Assembly: GCA_020846715.1 (NCBI GenBank)
Contig: JADLDK010000016.1
Span: 87,542-151,541 of the forward strand
DNA from: Armatimonadota bacterium
Lineage (GTDB): Bacteria; Armatimonadota; UBA5829; DSUL01
DNA: 64,000 bases
Reading direction: 5' to 3'
Numbering within the stretch: the stretch's first letter is position 1; every line of letters begins with the position of its first letter. Made by a program: the position numbers and the translations under genes. Below are positions 1-8,788 of the stretch, one piece after another. The notes beneath the pieces are model-generated. The model was not told where the DNA came from, did not search any database, and saw nothing but the letters and a program-made list of their open reading frames with translations.

Positions 1-159
1 CTGCATCCGGTCGGGAATGGCAAGAAGCGCTGTCCTGACACCGGCCGGATTCCAGCCTGAAGCCCGGACGTCGCGCCAGCTAAAGCCGACGACGAAGAAC
101 ACCAGGCCGAGCATCAGCATCTGCACGACTGTAGTTAGAAAGGGTCTGCGCTGGTTCAA
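1..159 (-). CDS. Membrane protein, 5' fragment (runs off window)
   Basis: Only the first 53 codons are inside the window. The reading frame opens at a TTG (157-159) that overlaps the TGA of the upstream S41 gene in a TTGA junction. AAGGA lies about 10 bases before the start. The encoded N-terminus has a basic start (NQRRPF), then a hydrophobic stretch of about 15 residues (VVQMLMLGLVFFVVGF), then a polar segment, as in a signal anchor or signal peptide. The frame stays open to the window edge. The overlap suggests translational coupling to the S41-family gene and a shared envelope role. Too little is visible to assign a family. Confidence 0.6.
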   Translation of the reverse strand, partial: MNQRRPFLTTVVQMLMLGLVFFVVGFSWRDVRASGWNPAGVRTALLAIPDRMQ

Positions 160-1580
160 CTTCGTGAGTCCTTATCCGCCGTTGCACCCGGGATGGTCAG
201 AAGAGCAGCCTCCGCGGCCGGACGCCGCGCGACCGCCAGAGCGCGTTCAAGCTGCGTATCACCAGCCTGTCCAACGCGGGAAGCCGCCATTGGCACAATC
301 GCATCCGGTTTCACGCCAACTTTGTTGAAATCCCGCTTGCTGGGTGACACAATCTTTCCAGTGGTAAGAATATAGCCGGAGCCGTCTTCCAACCTGAAAG
401 CCGTGCGCTCAAATCCGTTGCCCCACGTCGTGTCTCCAATGAGCTTCATGCCCGCTGCCTCTCGAAGACCGGCCGCCAGAACCTCAGAAGTCCCTTCAGT
501 GCCGAGATTCACCAGTCCCACGAGACGGACTTTGCCAACCGGGTTGCCCCGCCCGTTCAGAGCGTCCACACGTCCACGGCTGTGTAACACCTGCGCAAAC
601 TGTCTGGGCCCGATCAGTGCGCCTGCGATTTCCTGCGACGCAACCATCTGCCCTCCGGGTGAGTTGCGCAAGTCCAGAACCACAGAGCTAGCACCCTTTC
701 CGACAAGAGCGCTCAGCGCTTTGCGGAACTCTGCAGGCGTCTGTGGCGTCGTGAGCACAATCCGGATGTAGCCGACGCTGTTGTCCAGCATTTTGCTCTG
801 TACGAGCTCAGGGGTGAAAACACCCGGCGTCAGCTTGATTGGCGGAAGCGCCTTTCCGTTCCTCGACACCTTGAGCTTCAACTCACCTTCTTTGGCGCTC
901 ATCAGCTTCTGCGACACCACATCGAGACTGACAGAGCGCTCCTGAAGCTCCTTGGCGGAGTCAAAGGCGTGCTTCTTCTGCTGATAGGTTGCTTTGTAGT
1001 CTTTAGACAGCTTGTAGACGTCGCTGAACGGGTCGTGGCTCATAATCCACTTGTCGTCCACTTCTTCAATGACGTCCCCCGGTTGCAGGCCCGCGCGCTC
1101 CGCCGGTGACCCCGGCAGCGCAGCGACGACAGTAAGCTGCTGGTCGGTGAAGTTGGGTTCCTTGCGCTCCCGTATCTTCAGAACAGCCCCAATGCCACTA
1201 AAGCGCCCCTGCGCCATCTCCGAAAGCGTTGTGCTGGCGTCCTTGTCCAGAAACTGAGAATTGGAGTCTCCAAGACTGGCGACCATGTACTTGACAGCGC
1301 TGTGCGCCATCTTGCTGTTGTTGTACGGGTCGATCTCATCAACATAGTAGTCCTTGACGATATTCAGGACTTTCCAGACAAGTTGAAGAGAGTCCAGATC
1401 GTAGTCCAGCCCCATAGTGGCATCCGCCGAAGCAGACGCATACAGCGTCAAAGGTTCTACAGCCTGTGACGTGCGCGCGGCGCTGACATGCAGCGAAGAG
1501 CTGGCGAAGTTTCCAGCGCACAGCGCACCGCCTGCAATAACAGCGGCCAGCGGCCAAATGTATCTCTTGCTAAAGTTCAT
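156..1580 (-). CDS. S41/CtpA-family protein, probable pseudoprotease
   Basis: This is a 474-residue exported protein with the layout of C-terminal processing peptidases: signal peptide (MNFSKRYIWPLAAVIAGGAL), helical N-terminal domain, PDZ domain (AGLQPGDVIEEVDD), then the S41 core (VVLDLRNSPGG; GLVNLGTEGTSEV; DTTWGNGFER). Active family members have a catalytic Ser in the SASE-type motif and a Lys 25 residues later in GKG. Here the aligned residues are Gly363 and Asn388, so both members of the Ser/Lys dyad are missing. A charged helical segment of about 45 residues is inserted in the PDZ region. It probably acts as a binding or scaffold protein, not a protease. ATG 1580 was chosen because it starts the signal peptide; a TTG at 1613 is possible. 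Confidence 0.85.
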   Translation of the reverse strand: MNFSKRYIWPLAAVIAGGALCAGNFASSSLHVSAARTSQAVEPLTLYASASADATMGLDYDLDSLQLVWKVLNIVKDYYVDEIDPYNNSKMAHSAVKYMVASLGDSNSQFLDKDASTTLSEMAQGRFSGIGAVLKIRERKEPNFTDQQLTVVAALPGSPAERAGLQPGDVIEEVDDKWIMSHDPFSDVYKLSKDYKATYQQKKHAFDSAKELQERSVSLDVVSQKLMSAKEGELKLKVSRNGKALPPIKLTPGVFTPELVQSKMLDNSVGYIRIVLTTPQTPAEFRKALSALVGKGASSVVLDLRNSPGGQMVASQEIAGALIGPRQFAQVLHSRGRVDALNGRGNPVGKVRLVGLVNLGTEGTSEVLAAGLREAAGMKLIGDTTWGNGFERTAFRLEDGSGYILTTGKIVSPSKRDFNKVGVKPDAIVPMAASRVGQAGDTQLERALAVARRPAAEAALLTIPGATADKDSRS

Positions 1581-1931
1581 GAGTGGTTTTGGAAGTGAAT
1601 TGCGAACTGGCAAAGCGGGCGCATCAGGCGATCAACGGCATTCATCGGCGCCCACTGATGACTTACAGCGCCCGAGGAAACCTGAGAAGTCTGAGCACAC
1701 CCCCCGATTGTGCCAATGTCAGCTTCTCCGCGCGAAACGGCGATAGTTTCGATACCCGGCTACGAGTGAATTATACCATAAGGGCTGACAATCGATACTC
1801 TGACGCCAGCGAGCCCAAACACCGCCCTCAGCCTCCGTCGCCTTCGAAACCAGACAGCTTGCCGTATTGCTGACGGATATTAGTCTATGACGCTGTGGAG
1901 AAAGTAACAGTTCCTGAACCGAAAAATCGCC
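1581..1931. other. Intergenic stretch, 351 bp
   Basis: No credible gene lies between the ABC ATPase and the S41 gene. Short open frames here lack start signals and family features. Apart from the TATAAT at 1770-1775, nothing was recognised. Confidence 0.5.
1770..1775 (-). promoter_or_regulatory. Candidate -10 element upstream of the S41 gene
   Basis: On the minus strand this reads TATAAT, a perfect sigma-70 -10 hexamer, about 190 bases upstream of the S41-family start. No convincing -35 lies 16-18 bases upstream; TTGTCA is present but only 10 bases away. It could give the S41 gene its own transcript, separate from the ABC gene. Confidence 0.35.
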
Positions 1932-2696
1932 TCAAGCGCCACCGCCAGCCTGAGAGCCGGCCCAGTCATGCATCGTACGTTCAGACACCTGTTCATCACT
2001 CTCCAGCCGTCCATCCCGGAAACGGAGGACTCTCTTCGCGGAGTGCGCGATCTCCTGCTCATGTGTCACCATCACGATCGTTTTGCCGGCATCATTCAAC
2101 CGCTGAAGGATGCTGATGATCTCCTGTGACGTGCGCGTATCGAGATTTCCCGTGGGCTCATCGGCGAAAATGATAGGCGGGTCGTTCACCAGCGCCCGCG
2201 CAATGGCTACCCGCTGCTGCTCACCACCGGACATTTCCGAAGGCGTGTGGCGCAGGCGGTGCCCCAACCCGACCATCTCAAGCGAGCGACGGCACGCATC
2301 CCGCGGGCGCAGCGGCCCGCGGCTGTACACCAGTGGCAGATTGACGTTTTTCATAGCGTTCATCCGGGGCAGCAGATTGAAGCTCTGGAAAACGAAACCG
2401 ATTTTTCGGTTACGGATAGCGCACAGGCGCGAGTCGCCCAGACTGGCGACGTTTTCACCGTCCAACAGATATCGTCCGCAAGTTGGACGGTCCAGACACC
2501 CGATCAGATTCATCAGCGTGGACTTGCCAGACCCCGAAGGTCCCATCACAGCCACAAACTCCTGCGGCCATATCTGAAGCGTCACATCCGTAAGCGCCCG
2601 TACCTCCACGCGCCCCTGCCGATAGACCCGGGAGACGCTGTCAAGATCAACCAGCGGGTGTGCAGGTGGTTCCTTCTCGTTGTGTGCGCGTGTCAT
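1932..2696 (-). CDS. ABC transporter ATP-binding protein, MacB/LolD type
   Basis: The ATPase is about 254 residues long. It has Walker [10 protein letters not shown], a Q-loop ([19 protein letters not shown]), signature [15 protein letters not shown], Walker [13 protein letters not shown] and the switch His in MVTHEQ. The PTGNLDT sequence and Q-loop are typical of MacB/LolD/FtsE-like ATPases, which power mechanotransmission or lipoprotein release, not substrate import. The cognate permease would be a FtsX/MacB-type membrane protein, but none is adjacent on either side, so the partner must be elsewhere. GTG 2708 is an alternative start; neither candidate has a clear Shine-Dalgarno. It sits downstream of the SurA-like gene but beyond that gene's terminator. 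Confidence 0.85.
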   Translation of the reverse strand: MTRAHNEKEPPAHPLVDLDSVSRVYRQGRVEVRALTDVTLQIWPQEFVAVMGPSGSGKSTLMNLIGCLDRPTCGRYLLDGENVASLGDSRLCAIRNRKIGFVFQSFNLLPRMNAMKNVNLPLVYSRGPLRPRDACRRSLEMVGLGHRLRHTPSEMSGGEQQRVAIARALVNDPPIIFADEPTGNLDTRTSQEIISILQRLNDAGKTIVMVTHEQEIAHSAKRVLRFRDGRLESDEQVSERTMHDWAGSQAGGGA

Positions 2697-2866
2697 TTGA
2701 GGTTTCACAGGTGTATTCCCGTCTGTAAAAGGTATTCACCGCAGCGCAGAGCGCTTCCTGTAATCGTGTTATCGTGGACGAAATGGCAAAGCGAAATGCG
2801 GACCAGGGCGCAGCGAATACGGGAAGCGATTCGAAACGCGGGACCACCCCTCCGGAGTGACACTTA

Positions 2867-2910
2867 GAAAAAACAAAGGGCGCAAACTCCACAGAAAAGA
2901 GTTGCGCCCC
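2867..2910 (-). terminator. Rho-independent terminator of the SurA-like gene
   Basis: On the minus strand a GGGCGCAA/TTGCGCCC stem, extended by CTC/GAG across a bulge, is followed at once by a T-rich run (TTTGTTTTTT). It lies 40-80 bases after the stop of the PpiC-domain gene. Confidence 0.85.
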
Positions 2911-2948
2911 TTGAAGCCGATTGCAGAGATCCGGCAGTAGAGTAGAAA

Positions 2949-4031
2949 CTACTTCGCGCCGCTCTGGCCCCCAGCCTGCCCACCTGCGCCGGGCGCAAGC
3001 GGCGGCTGGAGGATCTGGGACTGATCCTGCGCCTTTTTCAGGTTCTCCATGTACTGTTTGAAGAACTGATCATAGCCCGGCAGCGTGATCTTCACGTCCG
3101 CGTTTTTGACCATATTCTTCATCAGGTCCTGGAGCTTCTTGTCGCCGCCAGCCTTCTGCTGAAGCAAAACAGTCCTGATGACGGTCTTGACGTGATCCAG
3201 AGGCTGCATTCTGGATGGACGCACAGACTCCGCCTTCAGAACAACCCAGTTGTTGCCTGTCTGGAACGGCGCTGAAACCTGCCCGTCCTTCAAAGCGAAC
3301 GCGTGCGTAAAAATGTCCGGCGGCACACCCTGCGGAGCCGGGTGGAATTGGTCAGGCTTAGACACCCATCCAATCTCTCCACGGCTTTTCTTGGTGTTGA
3401 CATCGTCCGAGTACTTCTCAGCCGCAGTTCCAAAAGCCACGCCACTGTCAATCGCCTTCTTTGCGTCCAGAGCCTTCTGTCTGGTATCCGTAACGATTGC
3501 CGAGAGCTTGACGGACTGCGGAATGTAGAAGCGCGATCTATTGCCCTGCTGGATCGCCTCGTCGTAGGTCTTCTTGACGTCTGCGTCAGATACTTTCACG
3601 TACTTCGCAAGGATATTGATCTGGGCGATCTCAGGTTTGAGGCGGTCTCCCAACTCCTGGGTCGTCATTCCGCTGTTCTGCAGCAAATCGTTGAGGTTGC
3701 GGTTCTGATCAGAGAGCGCGGCGTTCATCTCTTTCTGCCGCTCTTCAACCTGCTTCTCTGTCGGCTCGACGCCCTCTTTCTTTGCCAAATCCAGAACCAG
3801 CGTCTCGTTAATAAGACTTCCCAGCACAGATGTCGCCACCTGCTGCTGCATAGGTGGCGGGAACTGCACCGCTGGGTTTGTGGGGAACCTCTGGAGCCGT
3901 TTGTTGAACGTATCCTGAGATATCTTTGTGCCGTTCACCGTACCGACGCCCCTCTTACCGCAGCCGTACGAGACTGCGAGGAAAAGCGTCAATGCCGACG
4001 CGGCTGCGTATCTCCAGAGAGATGATCGCAT
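2949..4031 (-). CDS. SurA/PpiC-type peptidyl-prolyl isomerase, lipoprotein
   Basis: This is a 360-residue envelope foldase. A signal peptide ends in a lipobox-like AVSYGC, then a SurA_N-like helical chaperone region (VNGTKISQDTFNKRLQ ... LINETLVLDLAKKEGVEPT), then a parvulin domain at about residues 155-260 (VKLSAIVTDT, EKYSDD, GEIGWVSKPDQ, FALKDGQVSAPFQT), and a Gly/Gln/Pro-rich tail. Parvulin lipoproteins (PrsA/SurA) catalyse prolyl isomerisation and chaperone exported proteins. The start was set at ATG 4031 because GAGGAG lies 11 bases upstream and the signal peptide begins there; the upstream ATG at 4061 has no Shine-Dalgarno. It has its own terminator downstream. The lipobox is slightly atypical (Ser at -3), so lipidation is probable, not certain. 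Confidence 0.88.
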   Translation of the reverse strand: MRSSLWRYAAASALTLFLAVSYGCGKRGVGTVNGTKISQDTFNKRLQRFPTNPAVQFPPPMQQQVATSVLGSLINETLVLDLAKKEGVEPTEKQVEERQKEMNAALSDQNRNLNDLLQNSGMTTQELGDRLKPEIAQINILAKYVKVSDADVKKTYDEAIQQGNRSRFYIPQSVKLSAIVTDTRQKALDAKKAIDSGVAFGTAAEKYSDDVNTKKSRGEIGWVSKPDQFHPAPQGVPPDIFTHAFALKDGQVSAPFQTGNNWVVLKAESVRPSRMQPLDHVKTVIRTVLLQQKAGGDKKLQDLMKNMVKNADVKITLPGYDQFFKQYMENLKKAQDQSQILQPPLAPGAGGQAGGQSGAK

Positions 4032-4254
4032 ACCAGTTATAACTCCTCTCTTACCGTCCATAGCCTATATCGACTCGTCGCGCTCTCGCGCGGCGGCCGA
4101 CAATCTTAACAGCTCCTGTTGCACGTTATTTCGGACTTCACCGTGCGGCGATACCGGACGCACCGCTTCGCCGCCGCCCCGCAAAGACCTGTGCCCGCAC
4201 ACACACTCGGAGCGATTCGCAGAGGTAAGCTCTGCAACTGACAGCAGAGTTTAC

Positions 4255-5313
4255 TCACGACTTTCGCTGCCCTGCCAGCATCAATTCTATTTCGGCAGTC
4301 TCAATCCCTGTCTTGAGGGCAATCTCATCAATGGACTGGCCTTGGGAAAAGAGACTGACAACTTCCCGGTACTTCGCGCGGCCCTGAGAGCTGATCAACT
4401 TCGGACCCTTCTTGGACCCGCCGTTTTTCTTCGCCCTGGCCGGCTGCTCATCCGAAGCCTTCCCTTCCATACGAACAGATTGTGCCGTCAGTTCCGTTGA
4501 AGGGGAAGACTCAGGCTCGAGGCGCGCCATCCCACTCAAAGCGTTCATAGCCTGCTTCAGCGCACTCACCTCAGTAGCCATTGCGGCGACGGACTCTTCA
4601 AGAGCATTCAGCTTCTGAGCAGTCTCTCGCGTCTCAAGAGTGAGCTCGTGCGCCTGACGCACCTGTTCCCGTGAAGCCGCCACTTCCTGCTGCATCCCAC
4701 GGGCAAGCTGTGTCAACTCCGCAAGCACATCCGGGTTGACGTCTTCGGCACTGAGATCCTGCGGCTGATCCTCTGATTCATCCTCCGCCAGCAGGTCCGA
4801 AAAAGTCTTCTCCAGAGTAGCCAGCCGCTCCTCGAAACGAGTCATTTTCTCCGCGTTCTCCTCCGCGTGCGCCACTGGAGGAGCGCTTTCCAACCGGCTG
4901 GCCAAAGACTCGAGATGAGTCTGCAACTCCGCTCTCAGTCCGACTATGGCACTCTGCAGTCCCTGAGGTGTCACTGCCTGGCTGAAGGCAGACTTCAGCT
5001 CTTCCACCTCTTCAGTCAAAGCGGAAGGGTCTTGAGGACTGTCTCCCGAACTCCGAATACTTTCAATTTCTGTGAGGCGCTCGTGGAGGCGTCTGTCGCG
5101 CTCGTCCACCTGATCCCGCAGCATCTCCCCCATCTGCTCGAGATCGGCGCGCACTTCAGACATCCAGTCTTCGGTGGAAGCGCGGAAGTCGTCGTTGCTG
5201 GCAAGCACTCTAATATGGGGAATCACGCTGGTTGACAGCCAGTAGAGCAGACCGCAGGTGACAGCCAGCAGCAAAGCAGAACCCAGCAGAGCCACAAAAG
5301 CCAGATTACTCAT
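4255..5313 (-). CDS. YlxL/SwrB-like membrane-anchored coiled-coil protein
   Basis: This 352-residue protein has one N-terminal membrane helix (FVALLGSALLLAVTCGLLYW), a long Glu/Gln-rich coiled-coil region with several heptad stretches, and a small C-terminal helix-turn-helix-like domain (EVVSLFSQGQSIDEIALKTG, then ETAEIELMLAGQ). That tail resembles the DUF6115/YlxL tail of Bacillus SwrB, which promotes flagellar basal-body maturation and is encoded just after sigD. Here the gene likewise starts 9 bases after the fliA/sigD stop, which supports the match. It is roughly twice as long as SwrB because of the coiled coil. The function is inferred from architecture and gene order only. Confidence 0.65.
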   Translation of the reverse strand: MSNLAFVALLGSALLLAVTCGLLYWLSTSVIPHIRVLASNDDFRASTEDWMSEVRADLEQMGEMLRDQVDERDRRLHERLTEIESIRSSGDSPQDPSALTEEVEELKSAFSQAVTPQGLQSAIVGLRAELQTHLESLASRLESAPPVAHAEENAEKMTRFEERLATLEKTFSDLLAEDESEDQPQDLSAEDVNPDVLAELTQLARGMQQEVAASREQVRQAHELTLETRETAQKLNALEESVAAMATEVSALKQAMNALSGMARLEPESSPSTELTAQSVRMEGKASDEQPARAKKNGGSKKGPKLISSQGRAKYREVVSLFSQGQSIDEIALKTGIETAEIELMLAGQRKS

Positions 5314-5322
5314 GGTGGAAAA

Positions 5323-6096
5323 TCAGGCGGTAAACAGCGCGACGTCCCTTTGCAGATAGCCCCGCATCCGGATGACCGCCTGTGTGTGAAGCTGATACAC
5401 TCGAGACTCCGACACACCCAGAATCTTGCCAATTTCCCGGAATGTCAGCCCCTCGTAGTAGTAAAGCGATATAACCAGTTGCTCGCGTTCGGGCAAACGG
5501 TCTATGGAATCTCCCAGCGTGCTTTGAACAGAGCGCAGTTCAACCTCACGAACGGTATTGGCGCTGTGATCCTGAACCACGTCTGTCAGATGAATGCGCT
5601 CGGAGCCTTCGGTGGTGACGACGATATCGTCCAGCGATAGCAGCGCCGCTCTGCCGGCGTCAGCCAGCATCTTATGAAGCTGGTCGATTTCGATCTCAAG
5701 ATGATCGGCAATCTCTTCGTCGGTAGCAGGGCGTCCAAGCTCCGCTTCCAGATGGAGGAATGTGCGCTCGAGCAGCTTGATCTTTTCGCGCACAGAGCGT
5801 GGAACCCAGTCCTCTTCGCGCAGCATTTCCAGGATTGCGCCGCGAATGAGCGCGATGGCGTAGGTTTCAAACTTGACGTTGCGGCCGCGGTCAAACTGGT
5901 CAATCGCCTTGACCAGACCGACGACGCCAGCGGAAACCAGGTCTTCTCTGTCCACATTTGGAGGCAGGCTGGTGACCACGCGCCCGGCTGTAATCTTCAC
6001 CAGGTACGCATAGCGCGTGATCAGTTGATCTCGCGCGCGTTGATCCCCCCAGTTCTTGAACTGATCCCAGGTCTGCTCGATTTGCGTGGAGTGCAT
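5323..6096 (-). CDS. fliA: RNA polymerase sigma factor FliA/SigD family
   Basis: This 257-residue sigma-28-type factor carries region 2 (NVDREDLVSAGVVGLVKAID, FETYAIALIRGAILEMLR), region 3 (KLLERTFLHLEAELGRPATDEEIADHL) and region 4 with a helix-turn-helix (GLTFREIGKILGVSESRVYQ). The compact form without region 1.1 and the LREEDWVPRSVR linker match FliA/SigD/WhiG factors, which direct motility, chemotaxis or developmental genes. The start is ATG 6096, preceded by GAAGGGAAG. The open frame reaches much further upstream, but that part lies over the promoter. The ylxL/swrB-like gene follows 9 bases downstream. No flagellar structural genes are in the window, so the target regulon is not visible. 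Confidence 0.93.
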   Translation of the reverse strand: MHSTQIEQTWDQFKNWGDQRARDQLITRYAYLVKITAGRVVTSLPPNVDREDLVSAGVVGLVKAIDQFDRGRNVKFETYAIALIRGAILEMLREEDWVPRSVREKIKLLERTFLHLEAELGRPATDEEIADHLEIEIDQLHKMLADAGRAALLSLDDIVVTTEGSERIHLTDVVQDHSANTVREVELRSVQSTLGDSIDRLPEREQLVISLYYYEGLTFREIGKILGVSESRVYQLHTQAVIRMRGYLQRDVALFTA

Positions 6097-6616
6097 GTGC
6101 TTCCCTTCAGATGCCTTACGCAGGTGGCTTGTTTGCGACTCCGCGCCCCGGCAAGCCGGCGCAATGGTTGCGCCGCAGGTGGAGCCTTTGCGATGCGCAG
6201 AGGCCGCACTATTGTAACTGAGGCCATACCCCATGTCAATCAACCGATCCCGGGAGAACCTGACGCCACACCTGATTCCGCGCAGCCCCTGATCTGTGAC
6301 TTTGCGCGAAATAAGATGCGCCCGTTGCGCCGGGCTTTCCCGCATGTTCAAGGTGAGCTTTGTACGAATTGCCGCCCTGGCCACGAGACCAGAAGCGCAT
6401 GTTGCTCCGGCGCCGCCCATCGATCTCCGGCGCGTGCGCTTCACGGCTTCGTGCCACCGACAGCTTCAAAGCGCTAAGGGATAGGAGATCTTGCCCGGTC
6501 GTACTTCATGTTCCACCTGCGTTGTCGGCTATTCACACAGTTTTTTGTTGTTGGCGTAGCCTTTACCCTAAAGTTCTGCGCGTTTTCTCCGACAATAGAG
6601 AATCCCCTGAAGCGCG
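6097..6616. other. Intergenic stretch, 520 bp
   Basis: Between the sigma factor and the DUF2961 gene only the fliA promoter at 6211-6239 was recognised. The rest (about 6240-6616) shows no credible gene, no RNA gene and no clear terminator. Confidence 0.5.
6211..6239 (-). promoter_or_regulatory. Sigma-70 promoter of fliA/sigD
   Basis: On the minus strand there is TTGACA (6239-6234), a 17-base spacer, then TACAAT (6216-6211). This is a consensus -35, ideal spacing and a five-of-six -10. The leader to ATG 6096 is about 108 bases. It also shows that the longer in-frame extension of the sigma gene is not coding. Confidence 0.82.
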
Positions 6617-8674
6617 CTAGTCCACTCGGATCAGCTTCACGTAGTCAATACCCGCCATATAATTCTTCACCGCAGACGGGTTTGAACCGATCATTTCAAC
6701 ACTCAGGCGATTGTCTCCCTCTCGAAGCTCGGCAGTCCCCAGCAAAAGCGCGCCTGTTGAGACGACGCGGGGGCCGTATAGATCCACCGGGCCTCCCAAT
6801 GGCTGGGCATTGATTGAGAACTGGACGATACCATAGTCCGGCGCCCGGGTCAGCGCTGCGACAATGTTGTACCGGCCAGCGGTCACAGCAGGCAGGGCGA
6901 GAACCAGGTGGTTGCCCGGCTGGTTGTCTCGCCACCAGAGCTGACGCAAGTTACTCCAGTCCTCCCCGAAACCGCCCATCGTCTGCGTATCCACCGTCCC
7001 CTGATGCTCAACAACTCTGAGCTGCTCACCTTCCAGAGCATTGTTCTCGCGATAGATTTTGACTGCGGGATACCAGTCTTTTCTGTCTTTCAGATGGCGT
7101 GAAGTATAGGGATCGCGCCCTGAGCTGTCCAGATACCAGTACACTGTATTTGCGTACAGGGTAGGGCGGTCATTGGCGAAGTACTTCTCGATAGCGGCTT
7201 CCAGAGAAGTGTGAAACGCCACACTGTCAGCGATCTGCCAGCGGTTTACAGCCACGTGCCCCGTGTTGTCTCCGTCGTTGCGGGTCTGATTGTGAAAGGC
7301 GTTGTGAAAGAGCTCCGGCGTGCACCAGGCGTAGCCGAAGTAGTCTTCCGAGCCAGTTCCGAATGTGCTGGGAAACTTCTCGCCGTCCACAAAGAACTTC
7401 TCGTCGCCTTCCCCCCACCACGCGCCTCTCGGATTCCAAATCTCAAGCGCCGTGCCGACGAAGCGGCCTCTGCCCTGTGTTCTCAGCATCGTCCAGTCAA
7501 TGGCGCGCTCTGGCTCTGAGGGTAGAAAAGCGTCCCTGTGCCATTTGGCGTGAAAGAGCGCGCTTCCGGCTTCCTCTGCGCGAAGCGGGCGAGAGGTTAT
7601 CTCCACATGGATCTGCGGCGCATCGGCAAGCGAGCTTGAGAGTTTCACTTCCGCGCGTCTGGTGAAGGGCATTGCCCAGAAGCTGTAGAGGGTATCCCCC
7701 GAAATCCCCATCGGCAGGGACAGGTAGCTGTTCAGCCCCGGTCCTCCACCGAAAAAGTCTCCAAGCGGCGCGAGTACCTCCGGCGCCAGGCCGCCATCAA
7801 AGTTGATGGACAAAACAGCATCGCGTAAAAACGCGCTCGCCTTTTCGGGCTCCATGTCCGGGAGAATGACTTTCAGAGAAGTGATGAGCTGTGCGCCTTT
7901 GAGATCTGCGACAACTGTGTCTTTTCCCGGCGTGCCCGCCCATCGCAGCAGTCTCGATTCCGGCCTGTCCTTTCGTGGCAGGAACTGCCGTGGGTCTTCT
8001 CCCAGGTGTCCGGTCAGATAGTCGTTGACAGCCTCCAGAGCTTGCGTGTCCTTCATGGAGAGATCCATCCGGAACGTCGGCAGCCGGGTTCCCTTCGGAT
8101 AAGTAGTGTAGGTGAACTGGTAGTAGTTGCCCCAGCCTTTGTCCGCTTCGATCCGGCAACTCTTATTGAACGGAATCGGGACGTAGTTGTTCAGCCCCTT
8201 CGCCACCTCATGCACCAGAGCCGGATAGTTGAACGGAGATGTGCTCCCGTTGAAGTAGTCCTTGAAGGGCAGGTCTACGGCGGGAGTGGAACTTCCGTCC
8301 AGGAAGATGCGGACGTGCCCATCGCCCGCCTGCGCGGACCATGTCCGCCAGATGCATCCCGGCCCCTCAATCTCCGCCATGACGGAGATATCCCCCTCGT
8401 GGCGCACCATACCGGCGTTATCTCCATTGGCGTCCCAGTTGATGTATTTGCCTGTAGCCTCGTCGTAGCGGCTGGCGCGGTCGTAGCTGGAGGCCTGCGC
8501 GGTCTTTTCTCCCGCAGGCGGAAGCTCGGCGAGGCGGTCCAGATCAATCATCCGGTAAACCAGGTCTGAATAGGACAGCTTTTCAGCCGGCGCCGCGCCG
8601 CCGGACAGCCCGGCGAACCCGCACAAGGACATAGCCAGCGTGAGGCTACAGAGGACTCTGGAAGTGCGCTTCAT
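6617..8674 (-). CDS. Secreted DUF2961 protein (GH172-like glycoside hydrolase)
   Basis: The 685-residue protein has a signal peptide (VLCSLTLAMSLCGFAGL...GGAAPA). The DUF2961 core carries GYVxW-like landmarks: SSYDRASRYDEATGKYINW, the GPGCIWRTW motif, SYLSLPMGIS and TFGTGSEDYFGYAW. DUF2961 is now classed as GH172, whose known members act on D-fructofuranosyl or D-arabinofuranosyl linkages. A C-terminal beta domain of about 130 residues (NIVAALTRAPDYGIVQFSIN) looks like a DUF4627/CBM-type module. ATG 8674 was chosen because AGGAGA sits 8 bases upstream and the signal peptide begins there. It stands alone, divergent from the next gene. The furanosidase specificity cannot be read from the sequence. 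Confidence 0.85.
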   Translation of the reverse strand: MKRTSRVLCSLTLAMSLCGFAGLSGGAAPAEKLSYSDLVYRMIDLDRLAELPPAGEKTAQASSYDRASRYDEATGKYINWDANGDNAGMVRHEGDISVMAEIEGPGCIWRTWSAQAGDGHVRIFLDGSSTPAVDLPFKDYFNGSTSPFNYPALVHEVAKGLNNYVPIPFNKSCRIEADKGWGNYYQFTYTTYPKGTRLPTFRMDLSMKDTQALEAVNDYLTGHLGEDPRQFLPRKDRPESRLLRWAGTPGKDTVVADLKGAQLITSLKVILPDMEPEKASAFLRDAVLSINFDGGLAPEVLAPLGDFFGGGPGLNSYLSLPMGISGDTLYSFWAMPFTRRAEVKLSSSLADAPQIHVEITSRPLRAEEAGSALFHAKWHRDAFLPSEPERAIDWTMLRTQGRGRFVGTALEIWNPRGAWWGEGDEKFFVDGEKFPSTFGTGSEDYFGYAWCTPELFHNAFHNQTRNDGDNTGHVAVNRWQIADSVAFHTSLEAAIEKYFANDRPTLYANTVYWYLDSSGRDPYTSRHLKDRKDWYPAVKIYRENNALEGEQLRVVEHQGTVDTQTMGGFGEDWSNLRQLWWRDNQPGNHLVLALPAVTAGRYNIVAALTRAPDYGIVQFSINAQPLGGPVDLYGPRVVSTGALLLGTAELREGDNRLSVEMIGSNPSAVKNYMAGIDYVKLIRVD

Positions 8675-8788
8675 CGTGAATATCTCCTGCGTTTGGAATG
8701 CCGACATCTTCGGCAGGAGAGATGATGCGCCCTCCCTCACGCGCGCGGGCTTTGTGCGTGGAATAATCTCCCGGAGGTCCCGCAGGCT

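Noticed and set aside
2247..2867. 206-residue plus-strand open frame
   Set aside because: Shadow of the ABC ATPase; no features of its own and it crosses the SurA-like gene's terminator.
6097..6444. N-terminal extension of the FliA/SigD frame
   Set aside because: A consensus sigma-70 promoter lies inside it and the family N-terminus starts at ATG 6096.
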